From positions 1-64,000 of the forward strand of contig NZ_CP016777.1 in assembly GCF_002288225.1 (NCBI RefSeq): 64,000 nucleotides of DNA, given 5' to 3'. Origin of the DNA: Candidatus Planktophila dulcis. GTDB lineage: Bacteria; Actinomycetota; Actinomycetes; Nanopelagicales; Nanopelagicaceae. The notes under the pieces were generated by a model. That model made no database searches, was not told where the DNA came from, and saw nothing but the letters and a program-made list of their open reading frames with translations. Below are positions 16,739 to 26,486 of the stretch, piece by piece. Positions within the stretch are counted from its first letter, which is position 1; each line of letters opens with the position of its first letter. A program made the position numbers and the translations under genes.

Positions 16739-18132
16739 ATCCCTTTGCCATTAGTGGCAATTTGATCGCGATACCAATAACCAGAGTCCTTAATGGTGCG
16801 CTTTTGTGTTTCAAAATCAACGTGGACAATGCCAAAGCGCTTCTCATAACCAAGTGCCCACTCAAAGTTATCCATCAGTGACCATTCGTAATATCCCTTC
16901 ACAGGAGATCCTTGAGCAATGGCATCTGCAACAGCTGATAGGTGTGACTGCAGGTAATCAATACGACGCTGGTCGTGACACTTTCCATCTTCGCTAATTC
17001 CTTCATCATATGCAACACCGTTTTCAGTGATGTAGAGATCAGGAAGAGCGCTGCCATACTCCTTATGCCAGCGCACAAGTAGCTTTGTTAAACCAGATGG
17101 AGTCAGCGGCCAACCCATATCTGTCAGTGGTCCAGGAGCTGTCTCATCGATGTCAAGGCCAAAGAGGCCTGCAATGGAATGCCATTGATTGGCGCCTCCA
17201 AGGGAGGGGTGGATGAAGTTATCGAAGTAGTAGTTGATTCCAATGAAGTCATTTTTAATTGTTGCAGACTCTAGATCTCCTGGCTTAATGACAGATGTGA
17301 GCTCATCGCCATATTCATCAAGGAGTATCTGTGGGTAGCTACCTTTCATAAAGGCATCCATCCAGAATCTATTTTGGTGTGCGTCCGCTATATCCAGTGC
17401 GTGCTTTTGAATAGGCTCATTCGGATCATCGGCAATGCTGTTTGCTTGATTGAGCACAGGTCCAGTCAAGATATCGCTACGCACAGCGCGCATCGCCTTA
17501 GTGGATGCAACGTGAGCTAAGACTGTGTGGTGGGCTGCTGCAAATGCTGCCCTTCTATCTTTCACGCCAGGTGCGTGAATTCCAATACCGTATCCAAGCC
17601 AAGAAACTACCCACGGTTCATTAATCGGTGTCCACTTCTTCACGCGATCACCAAAGTGTTCAACTACAGCCGTTGAGTAATCAGCAAATGCTTTAACGAT
17701 CTCGCGGTTGGTCCAACCACCTTTATCTTCTAGCGCTTGTGGTAAATCCCAGTGATAGAGGGTTGCAAGAGGTTCAATACCAGCTTCCAGTAGCGCATTG
17801 ATAAGACGGTCATAGAAAGCAAAGCCACGCTCCTCGCGCACGCCATCGCCATTAGGAAACATGCGAGGCCATGCAAATGAGAATCGGTATGACTTAAGAC
17901 CAAGCTCTTTCATCAGTGCAATATCTTCGAGATAGCGGTGATAGTGATCATTTGCCACATCTCCCGTATCGCCATTAGCAACCTTGCCTGGGGTCTTAGA
18001 GAATGTGTCCCAGATCGATTGGCCTCGGCCATCGATAGTGGCTGCGCCCTCGATCTGATAGCTGGAGGTCGCAGCGCCCCAGATGAACTCCTGTGGAAAG
18101 TTGGCCATTGGGTGAGCGTACATAGTTGTCAT
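16735..18132 (-). CDS. GH1 family beta-glucosidase
   Basis: This cytoplasmic glycoside hydrolase should cleave terminal beta-glucosyl residues by the retaining mechanism. Family-1 landmarks are FPQEFIWGAATSSYQIEGA at the N-terminus, the acid/base motif TPINEPW (Glu near residue 172) and the nucleophile motif YITENG (Glu near 370). The ATG at 18132 gives 465 residues; a GTG at 18141 and later ATGs at 18123 and 18108 are alternatives. There is no signal peptide, so the importer next to it likely supplies the substrate. It is convergent with that operon and overlaps it by four bases. Confidence 0.94.
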   Translation of the reverse strand: MTTMYAHPMANFPQEFIWGAATSSYQIEGAATIDGRGQSIWDTFSKTPGKVANGDTGDVANDHYHRYLEDIALMKELGLKSYRFSFAWPRMFPNGDGVREERGFAFYDRLINALLEAGIEPLATLYHWDLPQALEDKGGWTNREIVKAFADYSTAVVEHFGDRVKKWTPINEPWVVSWLGYGIGIHAPGVKDRRAAFAAAHHTVLAHVASTKAMRAVRSDILTGPVLNQANSIADDPNEPIQKHALDIADAHQNRFWMDAFMKGSYPQILLDEYGDELTSVIKPGDLESATIKNDFIGINYYFDNFIHPSLGGANQWHSIAGLFGLDIDETAPGPLTDMGWPLTPSGLTKLLVRWHKEYGSALPDLYITENGVAYDEGISEDGKCHDQRRIDYLQSHLSAVADAIAQGSPVKGYYEWSLMDNFEWALGYEKRFGIVHVDFETQKRTIKDSGYWYRDQIATNGKGI

Positions 18133-18272
18133 TCTTTTCACGCTAATAAATATGTATAGATTTGCTAAAACCGACCCCTTTGACCCTAAACTTCCCTAAT
18201 CTTCGCGCCCCTCCCTCAAATAGAGGGCGCCCTGACCAAGGTCACAAGGATGTGGCCAATGGAGGAAACAGC

Positions 18273-20558
18273 ATGAGTGCTTCTTACGCACTATCGACGG
18301 TTCAAGTCACCGGGTCCAATCTCAACATCACCTACGTAGTCCTCGCAGTCGCACTCGGTGCGCTCGCGATCGCCTACGCCCTTCGCCAGCAAGTCCTTGC
18401 AGCAAGTGAGGGCACAGCGAAGATGCAAGAGATTGCAGAAGCTGTCCAAGAAGGAGCTGCCGCATATCTTGCCCGCCAGTTCCGCACACTCTCCTACTTC
18501 GTAGGAATCGTCTTCTTCTTACTTCTAGCACTTCCTGCCGATACGACATCACTTCGTATTGGCCGCTCCATCTTCTTCCTACTCGGTGCTGGTTTTTCAG
18601 CCCTTGTTGGATATAACGGCATGTGGCTTGCTGTGCGCGCAAATGTTCGCGTCGCAGAAGCTGCTCGCCAGAAAGATGGCGCTAAGGCAGTACAGATCGC
18701 ATTTCGCACAGGTGGCGTTGTCGGTATGACAACTGTGGGTCTCGGACTTGTTGGTGCATCCCTCGTTGTCATTCTCTTCCGCGAGAACGCACCCGTTGTT
18801 CTTGAAGGATTTGGTTTTGGTGCTGCAATGCTTGCGATGTTTATGCGCGTTGGCGGCGGTATCTTCACAAAGGCTGCGGATGTTGGAGCAGACCTCGTCG
18901 GTAAGGTTGAAAAAGGTATTCCAGAAGATGACCCACGAAATCCAGCAACGATTGCAGATAACGTCGGCGATAACGTCGGTGACTGCGCTGGAATGGCTGC
19001 AGACCTCTTTGAGTCTTATGCAGTCACTCTGGTTGCAGCGCTGATCTTGGGTAAGGCAGCATTTGGTAACGAAGGTCTTATCTACCCACTGATCGTTCCT
19101 GCAATCGGAATCATCACAGCAGTAATCGGAATCTTCGCAACTCGTTTGCGTTCAACAGATAAGTCAGCGATGAGCGCAATTAACCGCTCATTCTTTATGT
19201 CAGCAATTATCTCAGCAGGCCTTACAGGCCTTGCAACATTTACTTATCTTCCAGGTAAGTTCAACTTGCTTACTAACTACTCACCAACAGTTCTTGAAGA
19301 AGCGGGAAACATCAACCCACGTGTTCTCGCCTTTGGCGCAGTCATCATCGGAATCGTTTTGGCCGCTGCAATTCAGGTACTTACAGGCTTCTTTACTGAA
19401 ACCGGCAAGCGCCCTGTAAACGATGTAGCAGCTTCATCTCAGACAGGGGCAGCAACAGTAATTCTCGCTGGTATCTCAGTTGGTTTTGAATCAGCTGTTT
19501 ATTCAGCACTATTAATAGCATCGGCAGTATTCGGTGCATTCTTGCTCGGTGGCGGATCAATCGTCCTCTCACTCTTTGCAATCGCACTGGCAGGCACTGG
19601 CCTTCTTACAACAGTAGGCGTCATCGTTGCGATGGATACCTTCGGCCCAATCTCAGATAACGCACAAGGCATTGCAGAAATGTCAGGCGACGTTAAGGGT
19701 GAAGGCGCACAGATTCTTACCTCACTCGATGCAGTGGGTAATACAACCAAGGCAATTACTAAGGGCATTGCAATCGCGACAGCTGTGCTTGCAGCAACTG
19801 CGTTGTTCGGTGCATTCACCGATGCAATCAAGGAAGCAGTGATCAAGGCAGTAGGAGAGGGCACAACAGTGGCCCTTGAATACCAAGGCATCCTAGATAT
19901 TGCATCCCCTCGCAACCTCGTTGGTCTAATTATTGGAGCAGCGGTTGTATTCCTCTTCTCAGGACTTGCAATCAACGCAGTCTCTCGCGCAGCAGGTGCT
20001 GTAGTAGTTGAAGTGCGTAATCAATTCAAACTTCACCCAGGAATCATGAAGGGCACTGAAAAGCCTGAGTACGGTCGCGTTGTCGATATCTGTACTCGTG
20101 ATTCCTTGCGTGAACTTGTAACTCCAGGGTTACTTGCAGTGATGGCACCCATTGCTGTGGGCTTCGGCCTTGGCGTTGGCGCACTCGGTGCATACCTTGC
20201 AGGTGCAATCGGCACAGGTACTTTGATGGCTGTCTTCCTATCAAACTCAGGTGGAGCTTGGGATAACGCAAAGAAGATGGTTGAAGATGGACACCACGGT
20301 GGCAAGGGCACAGATGCCCATGCTGCAACAATCGTTGGTGACACTGTCGGAGATCCATTTAAGGACACAGCAGGGCCTGCAATTAACCCACTGATCAAGG
20401 TGATGAACCTTGTTGGCTTGTTGATTACACCTGCGATTGTTAGCTTTGCTCTTCCAACACAATCATCAAAATCACTTCTTATTGCAGCGATTGCAACTCT
20501 TGTGATTATCGGAGCACTTATCCGTAATCGTCGTCAATCGACATCTATCGAGTACTAA
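18273..20558 (+). CDS. hppA: Membrane-bound H+-translocating pyrophosphatase, K+-independent type
   Basis: The enzyme couples hydrolysis of pyrophosphate to proton pumping. From the ATG at 18273, with GGAGGA six bases upstream, it has 761 residues and many membrane helices. The pyrophosphate-binding motifs are visible (DVGADLVGKVEKGIPEDDPR, then DNVGDNVGDCAGMAADLFE, and GDTVGDPFKDTAGPA near the end). The motif GNTTKAITKG has Lys at residue 493, the mark of K+-independent enzymes; K+-dependent ones have Ala there. The upstream in-frame extension from 18162 has no ribosome-binding site and is left out. Confidence 0.96.
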   Translation: MSASYALSTVQVTGSNLNITYVVLAVALGALAIAYALRQQVLAASEGTAKMQEIAEAVQEGAAAYLARQFRTLSYFVGIVFFLLLALPADTTSLRIGRSIFFLLGAGFSALVGYNGMWLAVRANVRVAEAARQKDGAKAVQIAFRTGGVVGMTTVGLGLVGASLVVILFRENAPVVLEGFGFGAAMLAMFMRVGGGIFTKAADVGADLVGKVEKGIPEDDPRNPATIADNVGDNVGDCAGMAADLFESYAVTLVAALILGKAAFGNEGLIYPLIVPAIGIITAVIGIFATRLRSTDKSAMSAINRSFFMSAIISAGLTGLATFTYLPGKFNLLTNYSPTVLEEAGNINPRVLAFGAVIIGIVLAAAIQVLTGFFTETGKRPVNDVAASSQTGAATVILAGISVGFESAVYSALLIASAVFGAFLLGGGSIVLSLFAIALAGTGLLTTVGVIVAMDTFGPISDNAQGIAEMSGDVKGEGAQILTSLDAVGNTTKAITKGIAIATAVLAATALFGAFTDAIKEAVIKAVGEGTTVALEYQGILDIASPRNLVGLIIGAAVVFLFSGLAINAVSRAAGAVVVEVRNQFKLHPGIMKGTEKPEYGRVVDICTRDSLRELVTPGLLAVMAPIAVGFGLGVGALGAYLAGAIGTGTLMAVFLSNSGGAWDNAKKMVEDGHHGGKGTDAHAATIVGDTVGDPFKDTAGPAINPLIKVMNLVGLLITPAIVSFALPTQSSKSLLIAAIATLVIIGALIRNRRQSTSIEY

Positions 20559-20588
20559 GCCAAGAGAAAGAACTTCCCCCTCTACCTA

Positions 20589-23357
20589 ATGGCTAAAAAC
20601 TTGAAGAAGCTGGTGATTGTTGAGTCCCCTGCAAAAGCACGCAAAATTGGCGGCTACCTCGGCGATGGTTACATCGTCGAGGCTAGCGTTGGCCATATTC
20701 GCGATCTGCCTCAGAGAGCAGCTGACATCCCTAAAGAGGTCAAGAAGCTCGCCTGGTCTAAAGAGGGCGTCGATATCGAAAATGATTTCGCACCTTTATA
20801 TGTCATCAACCCAGATAAGCGAGCGAAAGTTGCTGAGCTTAAGGAGTTGATGAAGGAAGCTGATGAGATCCTTCTTGCAACTGATGAGGACCGCGAAGGC
20901 GAAGCTATCGCCTGGCACCTGGTTGAAGTACTACAACCAAAGATTCCTATTAAGCGCATGGTCTTTAATGAGATCACAGAAGATGCCATCAAGGCAGCAG
21001 TTGAAAACACCCGCGACCTTGATTACAACCTGATTGATGCGCAAGAAACCCGCCGCGTCCTAGATCGTCTTTATGGCTACCGACTTTCACCAGTTCTTTG
21101 GAAGAAAGTTATGCCACGCATTTCAGCAGGCCGTGTGCAATCTGTTGCAACAAGGTTGATTGTTGAAAAAGAACGTGAACGCATGGCCTTCATCTCATCC
21201 TCTTGGTGGGATCTCAACGCTAAGACAGAGCTTGGCTTTACTGCGCGATTACTGTCGGTTGATGGCAAGAAAGTAGCCTCCACCGCTGACTTTGGAGCAG
21301 ATGGGGCAGTGAAAGAGAAATCCCTTAAAGACATTCTTTTGCTTGATGAAAAGCAGGCGACAGCGCTGACTGAGTCTTTAAAGAACACTCCACTGACTGT
21401 GAAGTCGATGGAAGAGAGCCCACGCACTGAGCGTCCTAAGCCACCATTTACAACTTCAACAATGCAGCAAGACGCCGGTTCTCGCCTTGGTTGGGGCGCA
21501 CAGATCACTATGCGTATTGCACAGCGCTTGTATGAAAACGGTTACATCACCTATATGCGTACAGACTCAATCAACTTATCTGATCAAGCGATTAAGGCAG
21601 CACGCGCTGCTGCGACTTCTCTTTACGGAAAAGATCATGTTTACGAAACCGCACGCGTCTACCAAGGTAAATCTAAGAACGCACAAGAAGCGCACGAAGC
21701 TATTCGCCCTGCCGGTGATGTCTTTAAGACACCTGGCGAACTAGCACCAGAACTTTCTCGCGATGAATTCGCGCTCTACGACCTCATTTGGAAACGCACC
21801 GTCGCATCCCAAATGGCTGATGCCAAGAAGATGCAGATGCGCGTTGATTTCGATGCAAAGACTGCAGATAAGAAAGAGACCATCTTCCGCGCCAATGGCT
21901 CTGTCATCACATTCCCTGGATTCTTAGCCGCTTACGATGACATCGCAACCGATGAAAATAAGGATGAAGAATCTGAAGACCGTCGCTTACCTGCAATGAC
22001 AGTGGGTCAATCAGTAAAGGTCGATGAATACTCTTGCGAAGGCCATGACACCAAGCCACCTGCGCGCTACACCGAACCAACTCTGGTTAAGAAACTAGAA
22101 GAACTCGGCATCGGCCGCCCATCAACATTCGCATCCATTATTCAAACTATCCAAGATCGTGGATACGTCTCAAAGCGTGGCCGCGCACTCGTTCCAACCT
22201 TCCTCGCATTCTCAGTGACAGGCTTGCTCGAAACCCACTTCACCAAGCTTGTGGACTATGACTTCACCGCATCAATGGAAGAAGATCTCGACAAGATTGC
22301 AGCCGGTGAAGCAGGCCGCGTTGATTGGCTCCGCGATTTCTACTACGGCGTCGATGGTCAACCAGGGCTAAATGAGCTCTCACTTGATCTTGGTGTGATT
22401 GATGCCAGAGCTACCAACACAATGAATTTATCTGACACGATCGAAATCCGTGTGGGTCGTTACGGTGCGTATCTACAAGAAAACATTCCTGATCAAGATC
22501 GCAAGCTTGCCAACATCCCTGAAAACCTTGCACCGGATGAACTCACACTTGAAAAAGCAATCGAACTTCTTGCTGCCCCATCAGGAGAACGCGAACTCGG
22601 CGTAGACCCAAAGACAAACTTTGAAGTGGTTGCAAAGTCAGGACGATTTGGTCCATACATCACTGAAATCTTCCCTGAAGAACCTGTAGAGCTCAACGAT
22701 AAGGGCGAGCCAAAGAAGAAGCGTAAGAAGAAAGATGCACCAAAGCCAAAGACAGCATCCTTGCTATCCACCATGAACCTCGACACCATCACACTCGATG
22801 ATGCGCTACAACTTCTCTCACTTCCTCGCGTTCTTGGTACAAACAGTGCAGGCGATGACATCACCGTGCAGAACGGCCGATACGGTCCTTATCTCAAGGC
22901 TGGTGCTGATTCACGCACACTCACATCTGAAGATCAGCTCTTCTCCATCAACCTCGATGAAGCACTTGAGATTTACTCAAAACCAAAGGAACGTCGCCGC
23001 GGTGTTGCAAAGCCACCACTGAAAGAACTTGGCGTTGATCCAGGCAGTGAAAAACAAGTCATCATTAAAGATGGAAGATTTGGTATGTATGTCACCGATG
23101 GCGAAACCAATGCAACGCTTCGTCGCGGTGACACTCTTGAAGCAATGACTCTCGAGCGCGGACTCGAACTCCTTGCAGGCCGCCGTGCATGGGAAGCAGA
23201 GAACGGCCCTTCACCGAAGAAATCACGCAAGAAAGCAGCAAAGGTAAAGCCCGGCAGTGTGGCTCCTACACTGACAAAGAACACCCTAAAGAAGGCTGCA
23301 ATTAAGAAGAAAGCAGCTAAGCAAGCATCAGGAAAAGCCAAGAAGAGCGCTGAGTAG
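20589..23357 (+). CDS. topA: DNA topoisomerase I
   Basis: This type IA topoisomerase relaxes negative supercoils. The 922-residue protein starts with a Toprim domain (VIVESPAKARKIGGYLG, later DEDREGEAIAWH). The catalytic tyrosine lies in YITYMRTDSINLS (Tyr322). C-terminal repeats of the topo-C type follow (PKTNFEVVAKSGRFGPYIT, NGRYGPYLK, DGRFGMYVTDG). The protein ends in a Lys/Ala-rich tail. Zinc-finger cysteines are absent, as is usual in Actinobacteria. The lysine tail is known to aid processivity in related enzymes. Confidence 0.97.
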   Translation: MAKNLKKLVIVESPAKARKIGGYLGDGYIVEASVGHIRDLPQRAADIPKEVKKLAWSKEGVDIENDFAPLYVINPDKRAKVAELKELMKEADEILLATDEDREGEAIAWHLVEVLQPKIPIKRMVFNEITEDAIKAAVENTRDLDYNLIDAQETRRVLDRLYGYRLSPVLWKKVMPRISAGRVQSVATRLIVEKERERMAFISSSWWDLNAKTELGFTARLLSVDGKKVASTADFGADGAVKEKSLKDILLLDEKQATALTESLKNTPLTVKSMEESPRTERPKPPFTTSTMQQDAGSRLGWGAQITMRIAQRLYENGYITYMRTDSINLSDQAIKAARAAATSLYGKDHVYETARVYQGKSKNAQEAHEAIRPAGDVFKTPGELAPELSRDEFALYDLIWKRTVASQMADAKKMQMRVDFDAKTADKKETIFRANGSVITFPGFLAAYDDIATDENKDEESEDRRLPAMTVGQSVKVDEYSCEGHDTKPPARYTEPTLVKKLEELGIGRPSTFASIIQTIQDRGYVSKRGRALVPTFLAFSVTGLLETHFTKLVDYDFTASMEEDLDKIAAGEAGRVDWLRDFYYGVDGQPGLNELSLDLGVIDARATNTMNLSDTIEIRVGRYGAYLQENIPDQDRKLANIPENLAPDELTLEKAIELLAAPSGERELGVDPKTNFEVVAKSGRFGPYITEIFPEEPVELNDKGEPKKKRKKKDAPKPKTASLLSTMNLDTITLDDALQLLSLPRVLGTNSAGDDITVQNGRYGPYLKAGADSRTLTSEDQLFSINLDEALEIYSKPKERRRGVAKPPLKELGVDPGSEKQVIIKDGRFGMYVTDGETNATLRRGDTLEAMTLERGLELLAGRRAWEAENGPSPKKSRKKAAKVKPGSVAPTLTKNTLKKAAIKKKAAKQASGKAKKSAE

Positions 23358-23366
23358 AATCTAATC

Positions 23367-24716
23367 ATGAAAGTAACCTGGTACACGAACGCGTGCGTTC
23401 GCATAAGCGTTGTCTCTGGAGCAAACATATTATGCGATCCATGGGTCAACCCGGGGGCATTTCTTGGAAGTTGGTTTCAATGGCCCCCGCTCCCCGAAGA
23501 TCTTGAGGAACAATTGCTGTCTGAGCGGTGTCACGGTGTATATATCACCCACTTGCATCCCGATCACTACGATCCAAAATTCTTGGCAAAATTTACAAAA
23601 AGGAATCCACACGTACCGATATATATTGCAGAATTTGCTCATAGCTGGTTAAAAAGATCAGTGAACGCAGTGGTAGGACCACAAACAAGAGTAATTGAAA
23701 TCCCAGTAATGGGCCTTGTAGAAATTGAAAAAGACTTCACCTTAAAGGTCTTTGCATCTGACACGTGCAACCCGGCAGTTTGTGGCTCAAACATCCCATG
23801 CCAATCCGAACCCAAACTGCGAGGCATTGATTCAATTGGTGTTTTCAAAGGAGATGGATTTACTGTTGTCAACGCAAATGATGGAATGGGGATTCAGCTA
23901 GTACCGAGGATTGCAGCAAATATAGGTCAGGCAGATTTGATTATGGGGCATTACGGTGGTGCAAGTCCTTTCCCGCAATGTTTCCCAGAAGTTTCTAATA
24001 AAATAGAAGCAGCTAAAAAAGTAGTGGAAGCAACTTGCCACATGCTGATATCTGCTGCTGATGCCGTCGGGGCCAAGAAGATAATGCCTTTTGCAGGACA
24101 GTACATCCTTGGGGGAAAATTAACACACCTGAATGATTTTCGAGCAACTCTGCCTCTCGATGAAGCTGCAATTCTCCTGCGGCAAATCACGGAAAGAGAA
24201 GTAGTCACCGTTACCCCAGGAGGAAATATAGATTTAACTCAAGGTCTGCAGAGCGCGAGCTACGTGGAGCCTTCCGAAGATGTTAAGAGAACCTATATTC
24301 AGAACATCTCCAAAATCGATTTTAACTACGAAAAAGAGCGTAGTACCGCGTGGAATAGCATTGAAACCGACCTGATAGTTGCGGCTACACCAGTAGCAAC
24401 AAGAAGCGTTCTGGCAAAGATTCAAAAGGAAAACAGTTTTGTTATTGGTGATGGTGAGAATTTTGTAACAATCAACCTTGACCCACAAGGGAAGAGAACT
24501 GGCGTTGTATCCGGTAACGCCCCTATTTTTGAAAGCGTTACAACCATAACAATGCCAACGGAACTCCTCAGGAGGCTGAGCACTCGCGCGAAAGGATACA
24601 AAGGTTTTACGCCCATGCATTGGAATCAAGCAGATGTTGGTTCCCATTTCACCTGGCAAAGATGTGGTGATTATGACCGTTCATCGCACTCGCTCTTGAA
24701 CTTCTTTGGGATTTAA
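23367..24716 (+). CDS. Metallo-beta-lactamase-fold protein related to the CMP-sialic acid hydroxylase family
   Basis: The 449-residue protein has a metallo-beta-lactamase metal motif THLHPDH with His62, His64, Asp66 and His67. Further conserved-looking stretches are VNANDGMG, GHYGGASPFPQCF and MPFAGQYILGG. The HYGGASPFPQCF segment resembles the metal-binding half of CMP-N-acetylneuraminate hydroxylases, but no Rieske cluster motif is present, so hydroxylation cannot be claimed. Such genes occur in glycan clusters. Codon use (many AGA, AGG and ATA) resembles the island after 31.8 kb more than topA before it. It starts nine bases after topA. The exact reaction is unknown. Confidence 0.65.
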   Translation: MKVTWYTNACVRISVVSGANILCDPWVNPGAFLGSWFQWPPLPEDLEEQLLSERCHGVYITHLHPDHYDPKFLAKFTKRNPHVPIYIAEFAHSWLKRSVNAVVGPQTRVIEIPVMGLVEIEKDFTLKVFASDTCNPAVCGSNIPCQSEPKLRGIDSIGVFKGDGFTVVNANDGMGIQLVPRIAANIGQADLIMGHYGGASPFPQCFPEVSNKIEAAKKVVEATCHMLISAADAVGAKKIMPFAGQYILGGKLTHLNDFRATLPLDEAAILLRQITEREVVTVTPGGNIDLTQGLQSASYVEPSEDVKRTYIQNISKIDFNYEKERSTAWNSIETDLIVAATPVATRSVLAKIQKENSFVIGDGENFVTINLDPQGKRTGVVSGNAPIFESVTTITMPTELLRRLSTRAKGYKGFTPMHWNQADVGSHFTWQRCGDYDRSSHSLLNFFGI

Positions 24717-24733
24717 ATGAGTAAACTTCGGAC

Positions 24734-25702
24734 ATGACTCAAGAGACGTGGTTACTTACCGGAGGCGCTGGATATATCGGCACGCATATCGCTGATGAAT
24801 TCATCGCAAGCGGCAAGAACGTCGTCATCTATGACTCGCTCTACCAGGGCCTTGAATCCCGCATCGTCTACCTGCGCGCAAAGCACAAGGTAGAGATCCC
24901 ACTCATCAAAGCTGATATCCGTGATTACAACGAGATCGAAAATGTAATTCGCACCCACAACATCAACGGCATCGTCCACACCGCAGCACTCAAGGCAGTC
25001 GGTGAATCAATGGAGAAGCCAGATGAGTACTTCGAAGTAAACCTCGATGCAACAACAGAACTTTTGAAAATCGCAAAACGTAACGGTGTTAAGAAATTCA
25101 TCTTCTCATCCACTGCAGCTGTCTATGGCAGCCCAGATTCAATGGATCCATGCAAAGAAGATGGGGAAAAGAAACCAATCTCTCCTTACGGGGACTCAAA
25201 GTATCAAGCAGAGTCAAAGGTCACCGACTTCATCAACACTGATGGTAACTTTGGTACATCACTTCGATTCTTCAACGTCGTAGGAGCCGCAGCCCCAGAA
25301 CTTTTCGATAACTCAGTTGAAAACCTTGTCCCAATCGTTCTCGGCAAACTCAACAAGGGTGAAGCACCAACAATCTTCGGTACCGACTACCCAACTCCTG
25401 ATGGTACATGTATCCGTGACTACGTCGATGTTCGCGATATCGCTCGCGCACATTTAGCTGCAGCAAGCGCCACAACCAAACTTCCACCTGCAATGAATAT
25501 CGGCACAGGCCGTGGCGCTTCAGTGCGCGAGATCATCAAGCTCGTCCTTGATGCCACCAACAAAGCCGATACCAAGGTTATTGAGGTCGAACGTCGCGCA
25601 GGCGACCCAGCCTTCTTATGTGCTGATATCAATCTCGCAAAGAGTGCGATGGGCTTTGAATCTGCCTATTCACTCGAGCAGAGTGTGAGAAGCCTCTTTT
25701 AA
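24734..25702 (+). CDS. galE: UDP-glucose 4-epimerase (GalE-like)
   Basis: This short-chain dehydrogenase-type sugar epimerase interconverts UDP-glucose and UDP-galactose. The 322-residue protein has the NAD-binding motif TGGAGYIGTH at the N-terminus, the catalytic Tyr/Lys pair in SPYGDSKYQAE and the GalE-like segment VHTAALKAVGESMEKP. GTDYPTPDGTCIRDYV is a typical GalE stretch. It lacks the longer C-terminus of E. coli GalE. Codon use is like the core genome, unlike both direct neighbours. It can supply UDP-galactose to the glycosyltransferases downstream. Confidence 0.9.
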   Translation: MTQETWLLTGGAGYIGTHIADEFIASGKNVVIYDSLYQGLESRIVYLRAKHKVEIPLIKADIRDYNEIENVIRTHNINGIVHTAALKAVGESMEKPDEYFEVNLDATTELLKIAKRNGVKKFIFSSTAAVYGSPDSMDPCKEDGEKKPISPYGDSKYQAESKVTDFINTDGNFGTSLRFFNVVGAAAPELFDNSVENLVPIVLGKLNKGEAPTIFGTDYPTPDGTCIRDYVDVRDIARAHLAAASATTKLPPAMNIGTGRGASVREIIKLVLDATNKADTKVIEVERRAGDPAFLCADINLAKSAMGFESAYSLEQSVRSLF

Positions 25703-26443
25703 TTAAATTGTTGCAACTCCAAAGAACTTTCGGATGTCAAAAATGGCAAAGGATTTCTTAAAGTTTGACTTTGAGGCCATTCCCCATGCAGTCGAAGCGT
25801 CGATATCGTCCGAAACGAGCAGTCCACCAGAATGTAATTTTGAGATTGCAAGATTGTATTCAAAAGCTTGCCACTGGTAACCATGATTTGAATCATGGAT
25901 CCAAAGATCTACTTCACCAAACTTGGCTACCTGATTAGCTAGATCCTGTTCAAGGTTTCCCCTTAAAAGATGAAAGCTCCAGGAACCCTTTCCCTGGTAG
26001 ACATTTTCGGTTCGCGGATCAACATCAAAGGAATGGAGTGAACCACCAGTCACCTCTAATGCCCTCATGATTACATTTGTCGTAATCCCGTTCGCGACAC
26101 CAGTTTCAATCACCAATGAAGGCTTGGCACTAAGTATGTGAGCATAAAGAAATGAAGCTAGGCCAGCTTCGCAATCGAAATTCTTACCGAAATTCTCACC
26201 AGATTTTTCTGCAACTACTGATTCAAACACCTCTAGCCCTTCATTCAGATGATTCGCCAGTAGGCCCACGACGCAATCTGGGCCATTAGCAAAACTTGAA
26301 ATGTCAGGAAAAATAGAATCACATTGTTTAGATAGCCAATTACCACTCACGCCGTGGAAGTTGCCTTCAGTAAAATAGTGGACTCTTTGCTGTAACAGGC
26401 GCCATTTTCTATTTTGCATGTTCGAAGAGTACCGAACAAACAC
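25703..26443 (-). CDS. Class I SAM-dependent methyltransferase-like protein
   Basis: The 246-residue protein has a Rossmann-type methyltransferase core. The SAM-binding loop is VIETGVANGITTNVIMRAL, followed by LHSFDVDP and the acidic strand VDLWIHDSNHGYQW. It is of the Methyltransf_24-like type found in glycan and antibiotic clusters. A GTG start at 26443 is supported by AGGG upstream; an ATG at 26419 is possible. The gene is convergent with galE and abuts it. It shares the ETGV...N..RAL and D...DS.H patterns with the gene at 41528-42361, so the two appear to be distant paralogues. The acceptor is unknown. Confidence 0.75.
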   Translation of the reverse strand: MFVRYSSNMQNRKWRLLQQRVHYFTEGNFHGVSGNWLSKQCDSIFPDISSFANGPDCVVGLLANHLNEGLEVFESVVAEKSGENFGKNFDCEAGLASFLYAHILSAKPSLVIETGVANGITTNVIMRALEVTGGSLHSFDVDPRTENVYQGKGSWSFHLLRGNLEQDLANQVAKFGEVDLWIHDSNHGYQWQAFEYNLAISKLHSGGLLVSDDIDASTAWGMASKSNFKKSFAIFDIRKFFGVATI

Positions 26444-26486
26444 TCACAGCCCTACGGGGACATTTGTTTGGGGACGGCATCGTCTC

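Noticed and set aside
23367-24716. Calling the MBL-fold protein a CMP-sialic acid hydroxylase
   Set aside because: No Rieske iron-sulfur motif is present, so the hydroxylase reaction is unsupported.
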